Shown: positions 8,421 through 17,398, numbered from the stretch's first letter. The stretch: DNA of 53,865 nucleotides from an uncultured Lachnospiraceae bacterium (GCA_910588865.1 CAJUSJ010000019.1:1-53865), one strand, 5' to 3'. Numbers and translations are program-made. Notes: a model not told the origin generated them from the sequence alone.

Positions 8421-9760
8421 GATAAACCTCCGGATTTGTCACCTTGCTGTCCCGGAATCCGTTTTGCCTCTACCGCGGATTCCATGTCATAGACCCCCAC
8501 TGTGTTCTTGTTGGAGATCACTGTAATGTTGGCCACATCATACAGACGGTGGTACACCACATGCTCACCCATCTCAAACCCCGTGCAGCTCATTGACAGC
8601 AGATACTCCCCGCCCTGAAGGGTCATTTTTTGGGTAAATGACACCTCATATTCATCTCCCGGCCCCACAGGCCGGATGTCGGCCCCCTCGTACATGGTGT
8701 TGGTACCGCTTAAGTCCGTGCCCTTCTTGTCTTTGATAGTATAGGTAAAAATAGGGCTCTCCAGTCGGGCGTTAAAGCGGATCTTCTCCTTGATGGTAAA
8801 ATTTTCCCCTTTCAGAAGCAGGTTGGTGAGATTGCCTCTCTGGTCAAAGAGCCCCAGGTCGTAGATCTCCGCCCTTCCGTCCCCGTACTCGGTGCGGTTC
8901 GCGTTGATGGTGATCCTCTCCTTCATAAGCCCTTCTGTATGTCCGTGAGCCTTGTCCTTCTGATGCCCCTGTTCCTGTTCTCCGGAAAAATCATTCATCT
9001 CCTCCAGCTCTTCTTCCAGAGAATCCATCTGATTAGCCAGAATCTTCTTATATAAGTCCACCATATGGCCCGGCTCTCCCTGGGCCACAAAATTCCCTTT
9101 ATTTAAAAGCACCACCCTGTCACAGTACTTGATGATGCTTCCCATGTCGTGGGTCACCATAAGGATGGTGGTGCCTTTCTCCCGGATCTCCTCCATGCGG
9201 CGGTAGCACTTGGACTGAAAGAACACATCCCCCACAGACAGGGCCTCATCCACAATAAGGATCTCCGGCTCCACATTGATGGCCAGGGCAAAGGCCAGGC
9301 GGACGAACATGCCGCTGGAGTAGGTCTTCACCGGCTGATACACAAAGTCCCCGATATCCGCGAAATCCAGGATATCCTGAAGCTTCCCGTCCATCTCTTT
9401 CCTGGAAAATCCCATCATGGTGCCGTTCATGTAGATGTTCTCGATCCCCGTGTAGTCGGAGTTAAACCCTGCCCCCAGCTCCAGGAGAGCGGAGATGGTG
9501 CCTTCCACTTCCACGGAACCATCTGTGGGGGACAGCACGCCGGTGATGATCTTTAAGATAGTGGATTTTCCTGATCCATTGGTCCCGATGATCCCCACCG
9601 TCTCCCCCTTTCCCACGTTGAAGGAGATGTTGTTCAGGGCGTAAAATTTTTTGTGGTACTCCTTGTGACGGGGGTGAAGAGACTCTTTGAGACGGTCAAT
9701 GGGTTTCTCATACATCTTATATACTTTTGTCACATTGGTGACACGAATCGCGTTTTCCAT
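8417..9760 (-). CDS. wzt: polysaccharide ABC exporter ATPase with C-terminal carbohydrate-binding domain (Wzt/TagH type)
   Basis: 447 residues. The ATPase domain (1-245) has Walker A GTNGSGKST (59-67), the short signature YSSGM (147-151) of the polysaccharide-exporter subfamily, Walker B ILIVDE (167-172) and H-loop H204. An acidic linker (246-280) leads to a beta-rich Wzt_C-like domain (about 285-425). In E. coli O8/O9a that domain binds the modified chain end and so licenses export. The extension argues for recognition of a capped glycan rather than a TagH-only role. The gene overlaps the giant capping/glycosyltransferase gene by 4 bp and follows the Wzm permease, forming a Wzm-Wzt-WbdD-like block. 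The strict exporter label depends on the unknown polymer. Confidence 0.92.
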   Translation of the reverse strand: MENAIRVTNVTKVYKMYEKPIDRLKESLHPRHKEYHKKFYALNNISFNVGKGETVGIIGTNGSGKSTILKIITGVLSPTDGSVEVEGTISALLELGAGFNSDYTGIENIYMNGTMMGFSRKEMDGKLQDILDFADIGDFVYQPVKTYSSGMFVRLAFALAINVEPEILIVDEALSVGDVFFQSKCYRRMEEIREKGTTILMVTHDMGSIIKYCDRVVLLNKGNFVAQGEPGHMVDLYKKILANQMDSLEEELEEMNDFSGEQEQGHQKDKAHGHTEGLMKERITINANRTEYGDGRAEIYDLGLFDQRGNLTNLLLKGENFTIKEKIRFNARLESPIFTYTIKDKKGTDLSGTNTMYEGADIRPVGPGDEYEVSFTQKMTLQGGEYLLSMSCTGFEMGEHVVYHRLYDVANITVISNKNTVGVYDMESAVEAKRIPGQQGDKSGGLS

Positions 9761-9793
9761 TTCTTCTTCACCTCAAGGGTTTTCTGCCAAAGC

Positions 9794-10612
9794 TTACAGC
9801 ACATCGGAAAAGTGGGGCCGCAGCCTTTTGAACACTTTAAGGCCTGCCAGGAACAGGCCAATGGTCACTCCCCAAAAGTACAGGGTCATGGTGGGCCGCT
9901 GCCAGAACCAGTTGCCCAGAAGCAGGCTGTCCCGGTAGCCCACCACGATGTAGTACATGGGATTCAGCTTCATGGCAATGGACAGAACCGGGTAAAAGGC
10001 CCTGTCCAAAAACTGTTCTTCCCGCCACATAATGGGGATCAGCCACATGCCGAACTGAAGGCAGATGCTGACGATCTGAGACATATCCTTAAAAAACACC
10101 TGGATGGAACAGGTAAAATAAACCAGGGCAATGGTGTACATGGTAACCCCGAAGGTGTAGTACAGGGCCTGTACCCATGTAATCTTCGGAAACCAGCCAA
10201 AACACAAAAACAGGCCGATCATGATGACCATAAAGATCAGGTGGACAATGAGGCAGGACAGCATCTTGATGATGGGAAGGATCTCCACCCGAAACACCAC
10301 CTTCTTCACCAGGTAGCTGTACTCCTGGAGACAGTTGGTGCCCGCGTTCAATGCCTCGTTAAAATAAAACCAGGGCACGATTCCGGGAACCAGCCACAGC
10401 ACATAGGGAACCCCTTCTATGGGGTTGACGCTGCGGAACCCCACCCCAAAGACAAAGTAGTATATGGCCACAGTGACAATGGGCTGGACAAACATCCAGA
10501 CCACCCCAAAGTAGGAGCCCACAAACCGCTTCCGGAAATCAGCCTTGGCCAGGTCCGCGATGAGCCTTCTCTTTTTTACAATGTCCTTCATCAGGGAAAT
10601 CACATAGTTCAT
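9794..10612 (-). CDS. wzm: polysaccharide ABC exporter permease (Wzm/TagG, ABC-2 type)
   Basis: Integral membrane subunit, 272 residues, about six hydrophobic segments. It moves a lipid-linked polysaccharide through the membrane. It has the cytoplasmic amphipathic start, then FRKRFVGSYFGVVWMFVQP, the family hallmark near residue 30, and RDSLLLG near the C-terminus. It pairs with the Wzt ATPase encoded 33 bp downstream. It lies 12 bp after rmlC in the same direction. Confidence 0.92.
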   Translation of the reverse strand: MNYVISLMKDIVKKRRLIADLAKADFRKRFVGSYFGVVWMFVQPIVTVAIYYFVFGVGFRSVNPIEGVPYVLWLVPGIVPWFYFNEALNAGTNCLQEYSYLVKKVVFRVEILPIIKMLSCLIVHLIFMVIMIGLFLCFGWFPKITWVQALYYTFGVTMYTIALVYFTCSIQVFFKDMSQIVSICLQFGMWLIPIMWREEQFLDRAFYPVLSIAMKLNPMYYIVVGYRDSLLLGNWFWQRPTMTLYFWGVTIGLFLAGLKVFKRLRPHFSDVL

Positions 10613-10624
10613 AAATTTAAGTCC

Positions 10625-11188
10625 TTACACTTCCTGAAATTTAAAGGTCTCCTTTAAGCTGCCCCACTTCTGGTCCTTCTCGGAGATGATCAGTTTCATA
10701 TCCTTTTCTATGGGCCATGAGATTCCGATCTCCGGGTCATTCCAGGCCACTCCGCCCTCATCCCCGGGGTGATAGAAATCCGTGCACTTGTAGGCAAACT
10801 CCGCCTCGTCGGACAGCACTAAAAAGCCGTGGGCAAATCCTTCTGAGATATAGAACTGCTTCTTGTTCTCCGCGGACAATTCCACGCCGAACCATTTTCC
10901 ATAGGTCTTAGAGTGGGCCCGCAAGTCCACCGCCACGTCGAACACGGCTCCCCTCACAACCCTCACCAGCTTTCCCTGGGGGAACTGCTTCTGAAAATGA
11001 AGCCCTCTCAGCACCCCTTTCACGGACATGGACTGGTTGTCCTGGACAAACACCATGTCAAGGCCAGCCTCCTTAAAATCATTCTGGTTGTAGGTCTCCA
11101 CAAAATATCCTCTCTCATCCTTAAACACCGTGGGTTCAATGACATAGAGCCCTTCTATCTCACATGGCGTTACGGTTATCTTTCCCAT
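10625..11188 (-). CDS. rfbC: dTDP-4-dehydrorhamnose 3,5-epimerase family protein
   Basis: Cupin epimerase of 187 residues, the family's usual length. It converts dTDP-4-keto-6-deoxyglucose to the L-rhamno form for dTDP-rhamnose or related 6-deoxy sugars. Catalytic His64 lies in VLRGLHFQ. TDFYHPGDE (136-144) carries the conserved tyrosine, and SEGFAHGFLVLS is present. The start is ATG 11188, with AAGGAG 9 nt upstream. A longer frame to 11266 exists but has no ribosome site. The rmlA, rmlB and rmlD partners are not in this window and must be elsewhere if rhamnose is made. Confidence 0.9.
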   Translation of the reverse strand: MGKITVTPCEIEGLYVIEPTVFKDERGYFVETYNQNDFKEAGLDMVFVQDNQSMSVKGVLRGLHFQKQFPQGKLVRVVRGAVFDVAVDLRAHSKTYGKWFGVELSAENKKQFYISEGFAHGFLVLSDEAEFAYKCTDFYHPGDEGGVAWNDPEIGISWPIEKDMKLIISEKDQKWGSLKETFKFQEV

Positions 11189-11246
11189 AAATCGGTTCTC
11201 CTTTTCTCTTCCTCGCTGTAAATTCCAATTTATACCGCCTGCCCTT

Positions 11247-12965
11247 TCACAGGCGCATGCTGACAATAGCGTACAGGCGCGTCAGCACGTACCCGTTGGC
11301 GCAGCACATCAGATACAATATACTACGGTTTCCATTCTTTGTCAAAATTATGAAGTCATTTTTTAATGACATCAAAAGCACCGGCAGAAAGGGCAGGAAA
11401 TACCGCCCCTGGACGCCGCTGATCACCGGGGAGCTTAAAGGCGTCCAGGCGATCAGCATGGAGAGCAAAATAACTCCGGCACAGCCGCCGCACAGCACCC
11501 ACACCCACACCCTGGCCCCAAAAGGAAACCGGATACTCTCCCCGGGCTTTTTGGCGGCCAGACATAAAAGACACCCGGTAAAAAGAAGGACCGCGATATA
11601 GGGCACATCCAGGACATCATCAAGATTACCCAGCCACGCCCCGATCATGGACAGGTGATACTGCTCCGCCTGCCACAAAAATGTCTGGTAGAACATACGC
11701 GCGAGCCTCATCGGCTCATGGAGAAGCAGAGTCAGGCTGTACCCCGCCTCCTGGGCCCAGGGCACATCCCCCTCCGTCCTGACAGCATAGGAGACAATGG
11801 TCTGTCCGTTGACCATTGCCATGGAAACTCCCCAGGCAGCGGCCACCCCGGCGGCAGCGGCGGCCCACCTTTTCCAGCCGCCGAATTTCTTCACCGGGAT
11901 CAGCAGGCACAGGCCCATAAGCACCCCGTACACCATCTTGCAGGGCCCCGCCGCTGCCATGAGAAGGGCCAGGACCGCCACATCCACAAGGCGGACCCTG
12001 TCCTTTTCATAAGCCAGGTCAAGGCATATGGCTGTCAGATAGAACATGCAGCCCATGATCATCACATCATAGGAAAAGGACGCTGACAGGTGGATGGTCA
12101 TGGGAAGCAGGGCCGCCCCCATCATCACCTCCTTGCCAAAAGGCAGCCTTTTTATGGAGAGAAAGGTCATGGCCACAAAAAACAGAAGATTTAAAAATCT
12201 TCCCAGATACACAAGGCAGATGCTGTTTAAGTTCAGCACCCGGGCAATGGAGATCCCCAAAGCCTGGGGGATATAGGCCGCTGCCGTGGTGACTACCGGA
12301 GGATAGACGGAAACCATAAGCTGATCCCCGTTGTCCGCCGCTGACGGCCATCTTCGGCCCCCAAGCCCCTGCTGCCTGATGACCTTGTAGGTGTCCTCGG
12401 TCAGAGTCTGTCCCAAAGGCCAGGCATTTTCCGTGGTCTCGGCCACTGGCCGGAGATAACCGTCCTCCCCTGCCTCGTACTCATAATCATCCCCCACATC
12501 CTGGAGCCACATGTCCTGGGCCCGCGAAAGCACATGGCCCGTATCCGCGTTAGACGGCCTGCCCAGCATGCGGCTGGACAGCTGATAGGCGGTGACATAG
12601 TGGCTCACCTCGTCAGGAGCGGAAAGGGGCGGAAGAACCAGCAGATACAAGGTTCCCAGAAACAGGCCCGCGCATAAGTACCCGTATTCCAAAGACCAGG
12701 GGCCTGCCTTAAGTTTCCCTTTCCTGCCAGAAGAGGCCTTCCTCCCTGTTTCGGTTCTCCCGCCGAGTTCCGGCGGCCCATAGGTGAACCCATACCCTAG
12801 CCCCACAAGCCCCAGAACCACTGCCGCCAGCAGCCACAGATAGGTTCCTGTAAGCCATGTGTCTCCACTTTCCAGAGCACCGGCTCTCACGTCAAAGTAA
12901 TGCCAGGCTCCGGCTGCCAGCACCAGGGCCGGCCCCAAAAGCCAGCGGTTATTTCTCTTCTTCAT
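11247..12965 (-). CDS. DUF2142 multi-spanning membrane protein (putative GT-C-like glycosyltransferase)
   Basis: About 572 residues with some 12 hydrophobic segments. A short cytoplasmic start is followed by LPPLSAPDEVSHYVTAYQLS after the third segment. This PPDExxH-type motif is the hallmark of DUF2142 and resembles the acidic extracellular loop of polyprenyl-phosphate-sugar-dependent (GT-C) transferases. It probably adds a sugar to the glycan outside the membrane. The start is ATG 12965, with GAGGAG 7 nt upstream. It overlaps the DUF2304 gene by 17 bp. The adjacent DUF2304 protein and GtrB-like transferase fit an undecaprenyl-phosphate-sugar side-branch pathway. This is inferred from context. 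Confidence 0.8.
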   Translation of the reverse strand: MKKRNNRWLLGPALVLAAGAWHYFDVRAGALESGDTWLTGTYLWLLAAVVLGLVGLGYGFTYGPPELGGRTETGRKASSGRKGKLKAGPWSLEYGYLCAGLFLGTLYLLVLPPLSAPDEVSHYVTAYQLSSRMLGRPSNADTGHVLSRAQDMWLQDVGDDYEYEAGEDGYLRPVAETTENAWPLGQTLTEDTYKVIRQQGLGGRRWPSAADNGDQLMVSVYPPVVTTAAAYIPQALGISIARVLNLNSICLVYLGRFLNLLFFVAMTFLSIKRLPFGKEVMMGAALLPMTIHLSASFSYDVMIMGCMFYLTAICLDLAYEKDRVRLVDVAVLALLMAAAGPCKMVYGVLMGLCLLIPVKKFGGWKRWAAAAAGVAAAWGVSMAMVNGQTIVSYAVRTEGDVPWAQEAGYSLTLLLHEPMRLARMFYQTFLWQAEQYHLSMIGAWLGNLDDVLDVPYIAVLLFTGCLLCLAAKKPGESIRFPFGARVWVWVLCGGCAGVILLSMLIAWTPLSSPVISGVQGRYFLPFLPVLLMSLKNDFIILTKNGNRSILYLMCCANGYVLTRLYAIVSMRL

Positions 12966-13296
12966 GTTTTTTCTCCTCAAGCGCCATCTGCTGTACCAGT
13001 TCCTTGATCCTGGTCTCCAGCTGGGAGATGTGGATGGTCATATTAAACACCTTCATGATCAGCAGGAAGATGGCAAACAGAAACAGGAAATTGGCGGTGG
13101 AATAGATCCCCAGGATCCTGGCGCACAAGTCCGCCGCGGAAGGGAAGATGCTGTAGACCACCAGGACAATGGCCAGGACAATCCAGAATATGGCGCTCTC
13201 GATCTGCACCTTGGACTGGCGTATCTTTCTCATCATCAGAAAAAAGGTCCCCACCGACACAAGGATCAGAGCGGCCCGCAGGGTCGCGGTCATCAT
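12949..13296 (-). CDS. DUF2304 small membrane protein
   Basis: 115 residues with three hydrophobic segments (about 5-20, 32-52, 65-85) and a charged C-terminal helix rich in Glu/Lys that may coil. It carries the DUF2304 pattern: RKIRQSKVQIESAIFWIVLA, then the IFPS turn. The family typically accompanies a GtrB/DPM1-like transferase and is thought to help handle the polyprenyl-phosphate sugar. The start ATG 13296 overlaps the upstream stop (ATGA), with GGAGG 8 nt before it. A second ATG follows at once, at 13293. Confidence 0.85.
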   Translation of the reverse strand: MMTATLRAALILVSVGTFFLMMRKIRQSKVQIESAIFWIVLAIVLVVYSIFPSAADLCARILGIYSTANFLFLFAIFLLIMKVFNMTIHISQLETRIKELVQQMALEEKKHEEEK

Positions 13297-14255
13297 ACCT
13301 GTTCCCTCCATTTCCTCTTCCAATATTCCTGGTTCCCGGTGCACTTAAGAACCACTGCCCTGGGAAGCTTCCGGTACAGCTTCCCTGTCCGGTATCCCAG
13401 GTACTTGCAGCCGCTTCCCGCTATAAGAGACGGGATCAGCCAGAACCGCCCTGTCTTTAACAGCCACATGGCGGTCTCCTTCACCAGGCGGATGCCCTCC
13501 CCCTCAGAGGGCAGACCACCAAACACTTCCGGGTGGTCTGCCTGGGACACGGCCAAGTCAAAGTTCCGCCTGAACTGTTCCCGGAAAGTCAGGTTGTGGG
13601 AGTGGACCACCCTGGCTTCCGGCACATAGGCGACGGCATAACCTGCCTTTATCACCCCGGCCGCGTAGATCATGTCCTCGTTGAAGATGGCGTTTCCCAC
13701 AAATCCTCCCATCTCCTCAAAAATCTCTTTCCGGTATCCGCAGCACACGTTGGAGGCAAAATAAGTTTTGATCCCCAGCTCCGGCAGGTCCTTTAAGGTC
13801 TTCACCCTCTCCTGGTCCGGATAGTTAAACTTCCTGGTAAACTGCTCCACGAGTCCGCAGTCCTTTGCCGCCATCTGCCTGGCATAGGCCATGGCCGCGG
13901 TCTCCCCCCCAGGCCCTTTTTTGCCCAGGGCCTCCACCAGACGCTCCACCAGATACCGGTCCCGGGGAACCGCGTCATCGGTCATGAAGATCATCACCTG
14001 GGCCTTTGAGTACCCGGCCCCAACGTTTCTGGTGGCTCCGTGGTCAAACTCCTCCTTGGTCAGATGATGGACCTCCAGTCCCGGCACGCCCCCGTACCCC
14101 TTTTCGTTCCAGTAACCCTTCTCCGTATTCATGACAATGATCCGCCGCACAGGGTAGGTCTGACGCCCGATCATCTCCAGAAGACGGACAAATTTTTTAT
14201 CCGGCTTGTATACCGGTACCAATATGTCAACTGTTGGACGAAACCGCGCTTCCAT
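13293..14255 (-). CDS. GT2 glycosyltransferase, rhamnosyltransferase-like
   Basis: 320 residues. GT-A fold with VDILVPVYKP at the start, EEFDHGATRNVGA (the F-x-HGxTRN signature of RfbF-type rhamnosyltransferases), FMTDDAVPRD as the metal-binding DxD region, and FNEDMIYAAG as the catalytic ED. It transfers a sugar, plausibly L-rhamnose, to the lipid-linked glycan on the cytoplasmic face. It overlaps the flippase gene by 29 bp upstream and DUF2304 by 4 bp downstream, so it is translationally coupled. The donor is inferred from similarity only. Confidence 0.85.
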   Translation of the reverse strand: MEARFRPTVDILVPVYKPDKKFVRLLEMIGRQTYPVRRIIVMNTEKGYWNEKGYGGVPGLEVHHLTKEEFDHGATRNVGAGYSKAQVMIFMTDDAVPRDRYLVERLVEALGKKGPGGETAAMAYARQMAAKDCGLVEQFTRKFNYPDQERVKTLKDLPELGIKTYFASNVCCGYRKEIFEEMGGFVGNAIFNEDMIYAAGVIKAGYAVAYVPEARVVHSHNLTFREQFRRNFDLAVSQADHPEVFGGLPSEGEGIRLVKETAMWLLKTGRFWLIPSLIAGSGCKYLGYRTGKLYRKLPRAVVLKCTGNQEYWKRKWREQV

Positions 14256-15555
14256 GGGTCCACTCCTTTCTCTTCTTTCTGATCCCCGCCCAGGTCCACA
14301 GGATAAATCCAGCCGCCATGATCACCATGAGTATCAGGTAAGCCATGGCCGCGCCGCTGATGCCGCTCCTTCTCACCATGGCCGGGGCCAGCACTGCGGC
14401 CAGGCCCGTAAGGACGGCATAGATCCCGAAAATCACCTTCTGTTTTCTCATGATCACCAGGGCATAGTAATGAAGATTTAAAAACGCGTACCACGCCCCG
14501 CCCAGGACAATGAGCACAAAGGGGAGGTGGTAGACCGTAAGCCGCCCTTCATAGGCCGTCCCCAGAATCCGCTCCAAAATCCACAGAACCGGTCTCCCAA
14601 GACCTGCCGCCAGCACCAGGGCCAGGATGCTCAGAGCGCCGATGACCCGGCAAATGCTCACAAGCTTCCCGGAAAACCGCTTCAGGTCTTTCTTGTTCCA
14701 TGCGTCCGTCAGATCCGTCAGCACCGGACGGATGACAAACCCTGACGCCAGATTAATCACCGATGTGGGCATAAAGATCATATTAAAATACCCCGACGCC
14801 CCGTCGTCCAAATTGGCGTCAATGGCATATTTTGCCGCTGAAAATACATAAAAATCCAGGAAAACCGACACAAACAGAAGCCCGGTCTCCTTTGTCAAAG
14901 GCACCAGCCTTTCGGGACTCCACTTATAATCCACCCCTTTCAGATGCCTTAAAATCACCGCGTCAAACAGCAGGATCCCCACCGCCTGGGCCGCCACCGC
15001 CCCAAAGCAGGCCGCCGTCAGACTGCCGCTCCCCACGAGAATTGTCAAAAACGTCCCCACGGACAGGCATGTCCGGAAGGTGTTGGATTTTCCTGTCAGG
15101 TGAAGGCTGCCGTTTCGCTGAAACTCCGACTCGTACACATCGGCGAAACCATCCGCTACCTTGTAGCACACCAGAAGGAAGACCACCGCGGATTTCTCTG
15201 CCGTGTATCCGGCTATCATCAGATACCCAAGCCCCGCGGCCACCGCGGCCCCACAGGTCACATAGCGGTGGCGGAGGTAATCCCCGAACCGGTAATCGCC
15301 TCCCCTGTCCGTGATCTGAAATGGCCGGATTCCAAAATAGGCCAGGATGAACATCTGCTGCCCAAAGGTGCTGTAACCAAAGGCAAAGATCCCGCCTTTA
15401 TCCTCCCCCGCCAGTCTCATAACCAGAAAGGAGAGCACCATGCTGGCAAAGGCGTAACAAAAGCTCCCCACCATGTTCCAGACAATATCCTGTTTTTCCT
15501 TGTTGGCCCCGGTCCTCATAAGAAGCCGGGCCCACCGTGTTTCCATATCCGCCAC
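14227..15555 (-). CDS. polysaccharide flippase/MATE-like membrane protein (MOP superfamily), first of two
   Basis: 442 residues, about 12 hydrophobic segments, with no nucleotide-binding motif. The layout is that of Wzx-type lipid-linked oligosaccharide flippases: charged N-terminus, a first helix around WNMVGSFCYAFASMVLSFLV, and long hydrophobic pairs throughout. The start is GTG 15555 with GAGGAG 5 nt upstream; ATG 15546 is an alternative. It sits between a GtrB-like transferase and a rhamnosyltransferase-like gene. A second flippase at 18405-19877 and an ABC exporter are in the same operon, so their division of labour is unclear. Confidence 0.82.
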   Translation of the reverse strand: MADMETRWARLLMRTGANKEKQDIVWNMVGSFCYAFASMVLSFLVMRLAGEDKGGIFAFGYSTFGQQMFILAYFGIRPFQITDRGGDYRFGDYLRHRYVTCGAAVAAGLGYLMIAGYTAEKSAVVFLLVCYKVADGFADVYESEFQRNGSLHLTGKSNTFRTCLSVGTFLTILVGSGSLTAACFGAVAAQAVGILLFDAVILRHLKGVDYKWSPERLVPLTKETGLLFVSVFLDFYVFSAAKYAIDANLDDGASGYFNMIFMPTSVINLASGFVIRPVLTDLTDAWNKKDLKRFSGKLVSICRVIGALSILALVLAAGLGRPVLWILERILGTAYEGRLTVYHLPFVLIVLGGAWYAFLNLHYYALVIMRKQKVIFGIYAVLTGLAAVLAPAMVRRSGISGAAMAYLILMVIMAAGFILWTWAGIRKKRKEWTHGSAVSSNS

Positions 15556-15570
15556 CTTTTCTCCTCTTCC

Positions 15571-16281
15571 TTACCGTTTCCTGAAATTCTGGATCAGCAG
15601 AATGGAGATAAGCATCCTGGCCATGTACCGGGCCGCCACCACAGGCTTTAGATAACTCTCCCCTCCGGTCCTTTCCTTGATCTTCACCGGAACCTCCGCC
15701 ACCTTAGCCCCCTGCTTCAGCAGGTAGGACACCGTGTCCGGCTCCGGGCCGTAATTTAGGTTCAGGGCAAATTCCCTGATCATCTCCCTGCTGAACATCC
15801 GCATCCCGGAAGTTGGGTCCTTGACCCTGACTCCGGTGGTCAGGAAAATGGCTCCGCCGATAAGCCTGCTGCCGATCATCCGGGGCGAGAGATCCTTCTT
15901 CCCGCTGACAAACCGGCTCCCTATGACAATGTCATAGCCCTCATCCATCTTTGCCCTCATGCTCTCAATGTACTCCGGGCAGTGCTGGCCGTCGCCGTCA
16001 AACTGGATCGCGTACCGGTACCCCTTTAAGTAAGCGTACTTCATGCCTGCCTGAAAACACCCGGCAAGCCCCAGATTCACCGGCAGGTCCAAAAGCTCAT
16101 ACCCATGCTCCCGGCAGATCTGGGCCGTCCGGTCCCTGGAGCCGTCGTTGACCACAATGTAGTCCAGTTCCGGATAATTCCGCTCCAGCTCCCCCACCAC
16201 TCCCTCTATGTTGGCCTCTTCATTGTAAGCCGGTATGACCACCAGCACTTTTTCTCTCAGTTCCACCTGTACACTTCCCAC
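15571..16281 (-). CDS. GtrB/DPM1-like GT2 transferase (polyprenyl-phosphate sugar synthase)
   Basis: About 236 residues. It has VLVVIPAYNEE, VNDGSRDRT, the DGDGQH metal site and KDPTSGMRMF, all of the dolichol-phosphate-mannose synthase type, without C-terminal membrane helices. It likely makes an undecaprenyl-phosphate sugar for use outside the cell. DUF2304 and DUF2142 membrane proteins encoded downstream are the expected partners. The frame opens with GTG 16281, inside the preceding aminotransferase gene (62-bp overlap). A GTG at 16266 is equally possible, and neither has a clear ribosome site. Confidence 0.87.
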   Translation of the reverse strand: MGSVQVELREKVLVVIPAYNEEANIEGVVGELERNYPELDYIVVNDGSRDRTAQICREHGYELLDLPVNLGLAGCFQAGMKYAYLKGYRYAIQFDGDGQHCPEYIESMRAKMDEGYDIVIGSRFVSGKKDLSPRMIGSRLIGGAIFLTTGVRVKDPTSGMRMFSREMIREFALNLNYGPEPDTVSYLLKQGAKVAEVPVKIKERTGGESYLKPVVAARYMARMLISILLIQNFRKR

Positions 16282-17386
16282 TTTCCAGAATAATATGGCA
16301 GATCCGGTCCACTGCCTCCAAAGGCAGGTCCTCGTACAGCGGAAGGGTCAGAACCTTCTTCGAGATGTCCGCGGCCACCGGGGTGTCCTCTGCCTTAAAC
16401 CGGTCCCTGTAGCACTGGTAGCTGTTGATACAGGGGTAGAAATATTTCCTCGCGTGGATGTTGTGTTCCCTGAGGGTCTGGAAGATCTGGTCTCTGTCCA
16501 GCCTGTACCCGTCAAAGACCACTGGCATGTAGGCATGATTTTTCCGCACCCGGGGATTCTCCCGGCACAGGCGGATGCCCTCTACCCCTGAAAACCTCTC
16601 CCGGTAGCGGGCCTCCAGAATGCCCCGCTTTTCGATAGAGCGTTCCACATGCCGCAGGTTGCACAGCCCCATGGCTGCCTGAAACTCGTTCATCTTGCCG
16701 TTGGTGCCCACATACTCCACGGTCTCATAGCCCGTGATCCCGAAATTTTTCAGCTGATAAAAAAGAGGCTCCAGAGACTTGTCCCCAAACGCGACAGCCC
16801 CGCCCTCAATGCTGTGGAACACCTTGGTGGCGTGGAAGCTGAACATGGAGGCATCTCCCCACTGACCTACGCCCTGACCGTCCAACTCCTCCCCAAAGGC
16901 GTGGGCCGCGTCGTAGATCACCTTCAGGTGGTGCTTCTTAGCGATCTCCTGGATCCTCTCCACATCGCACAGATTGCCGTAGACGTGAACGGGAAGAATG
17001 GCGCTGGTCCGGTCCGTGATCAGACTTTCCAGCATTTCCACATCCATGGTATAATCTTCCCTGTTAATGTCACAAAATACCGGAGTCAGCCCGTTTCTCA
17101 CGATCGCGTGGGTGGTGGAGGAAAAACTGAACGGGGTGGTGATCACCTCCCCCTCCAGCTTCATGGCCTGCAAAGCCAGCTCCAAAGCCATGTGGCCGTT
17201 GACGAACAGCTCCAGACAGGGCACATCCATATATTCCTTCAGTTTCTCTTTAAACTCCTGGTGATAAGCCCCCATGTTGGTGAGCCAGGCGCTGTCCCAG
17301 ATGGGCTTTAGCATCTCCACATACTCCTCCAATGGCGGCAGAGACGACCGGGTCACCAATATGGGATCTTCCATTTTCTCTCTCAT
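16220..17386 (-). CDS. DegT/DnrJ/EryC1 sugar aminotransferase, VioA-like
   Basis: PLP-dependent aminotransferase, 388 residues, that converts a nucleotide 4-keto-6-deoxy sugar to the amino sugar. Seen: VTRSSLPPLEEY and DSAWLTNMGAYH near the start, TTPFSFSSTTHA, VIYDAAHAFG (cofactor-ring Asp region), and SFHATKVFHSIEGGA with the PLP lysine. The opening and the TKVFHSIEGGA block resemble VioA, which makes dTDP-4-amino-4,6-dideoxyglucose. Substrate identity remains inference. The gene lies 12 bp after the ATP-grasp gene, which might acylate the new amine. Confidence 0.87.
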   Translation of the reverse strand: MREKMEDPILVTRSSLPPLEEYVEMLKPIWDSAWLTNMGAYHQEFKEKLKEYMDVPCLELFVNGHMALELALQAMKLEGEVITTPFSFSSTTHAIVRNGLTPVFCDINREDYTMDVEMLESLITDRTSAILPVHVYGNLCDVERIQEIAKKHHLKVIYDAAHAFGEELDGQGVGQWGDASMFSFHATKVFHSIEGGAVAFGDKSLEPLFYQLKNFGITGYETVEYVGTNGKMNEFQAAMGLCNLRHVERSIEKRGILEARYRERFSGVEGIRLCRENPRVRKNHAYMPVVFDGYRLDRDQIFQTLREHNIHARKYFYPCINSYQCYRDRFKAEDTPVAADISKKVLTLPLYEDLPLEAVDRICHIILESGKCTGGTERKSAGGHTGLQ

Positions 17387-17398
17387 CCTTCTTCCTCT

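Noticed and set aside
9653..10657. A 334-codon plus-strand frame opposite wzm and the end of wzt
   Set aside because: Histidine/proline-rich antisense shadow of strongly supported minus-strand genes.
10625..11266. Longer N-terminus for RmlC starting at 11266
   Set aside because: The extra 26 residues are not family-like, and AAGGAG directly precedes ATG 11188.
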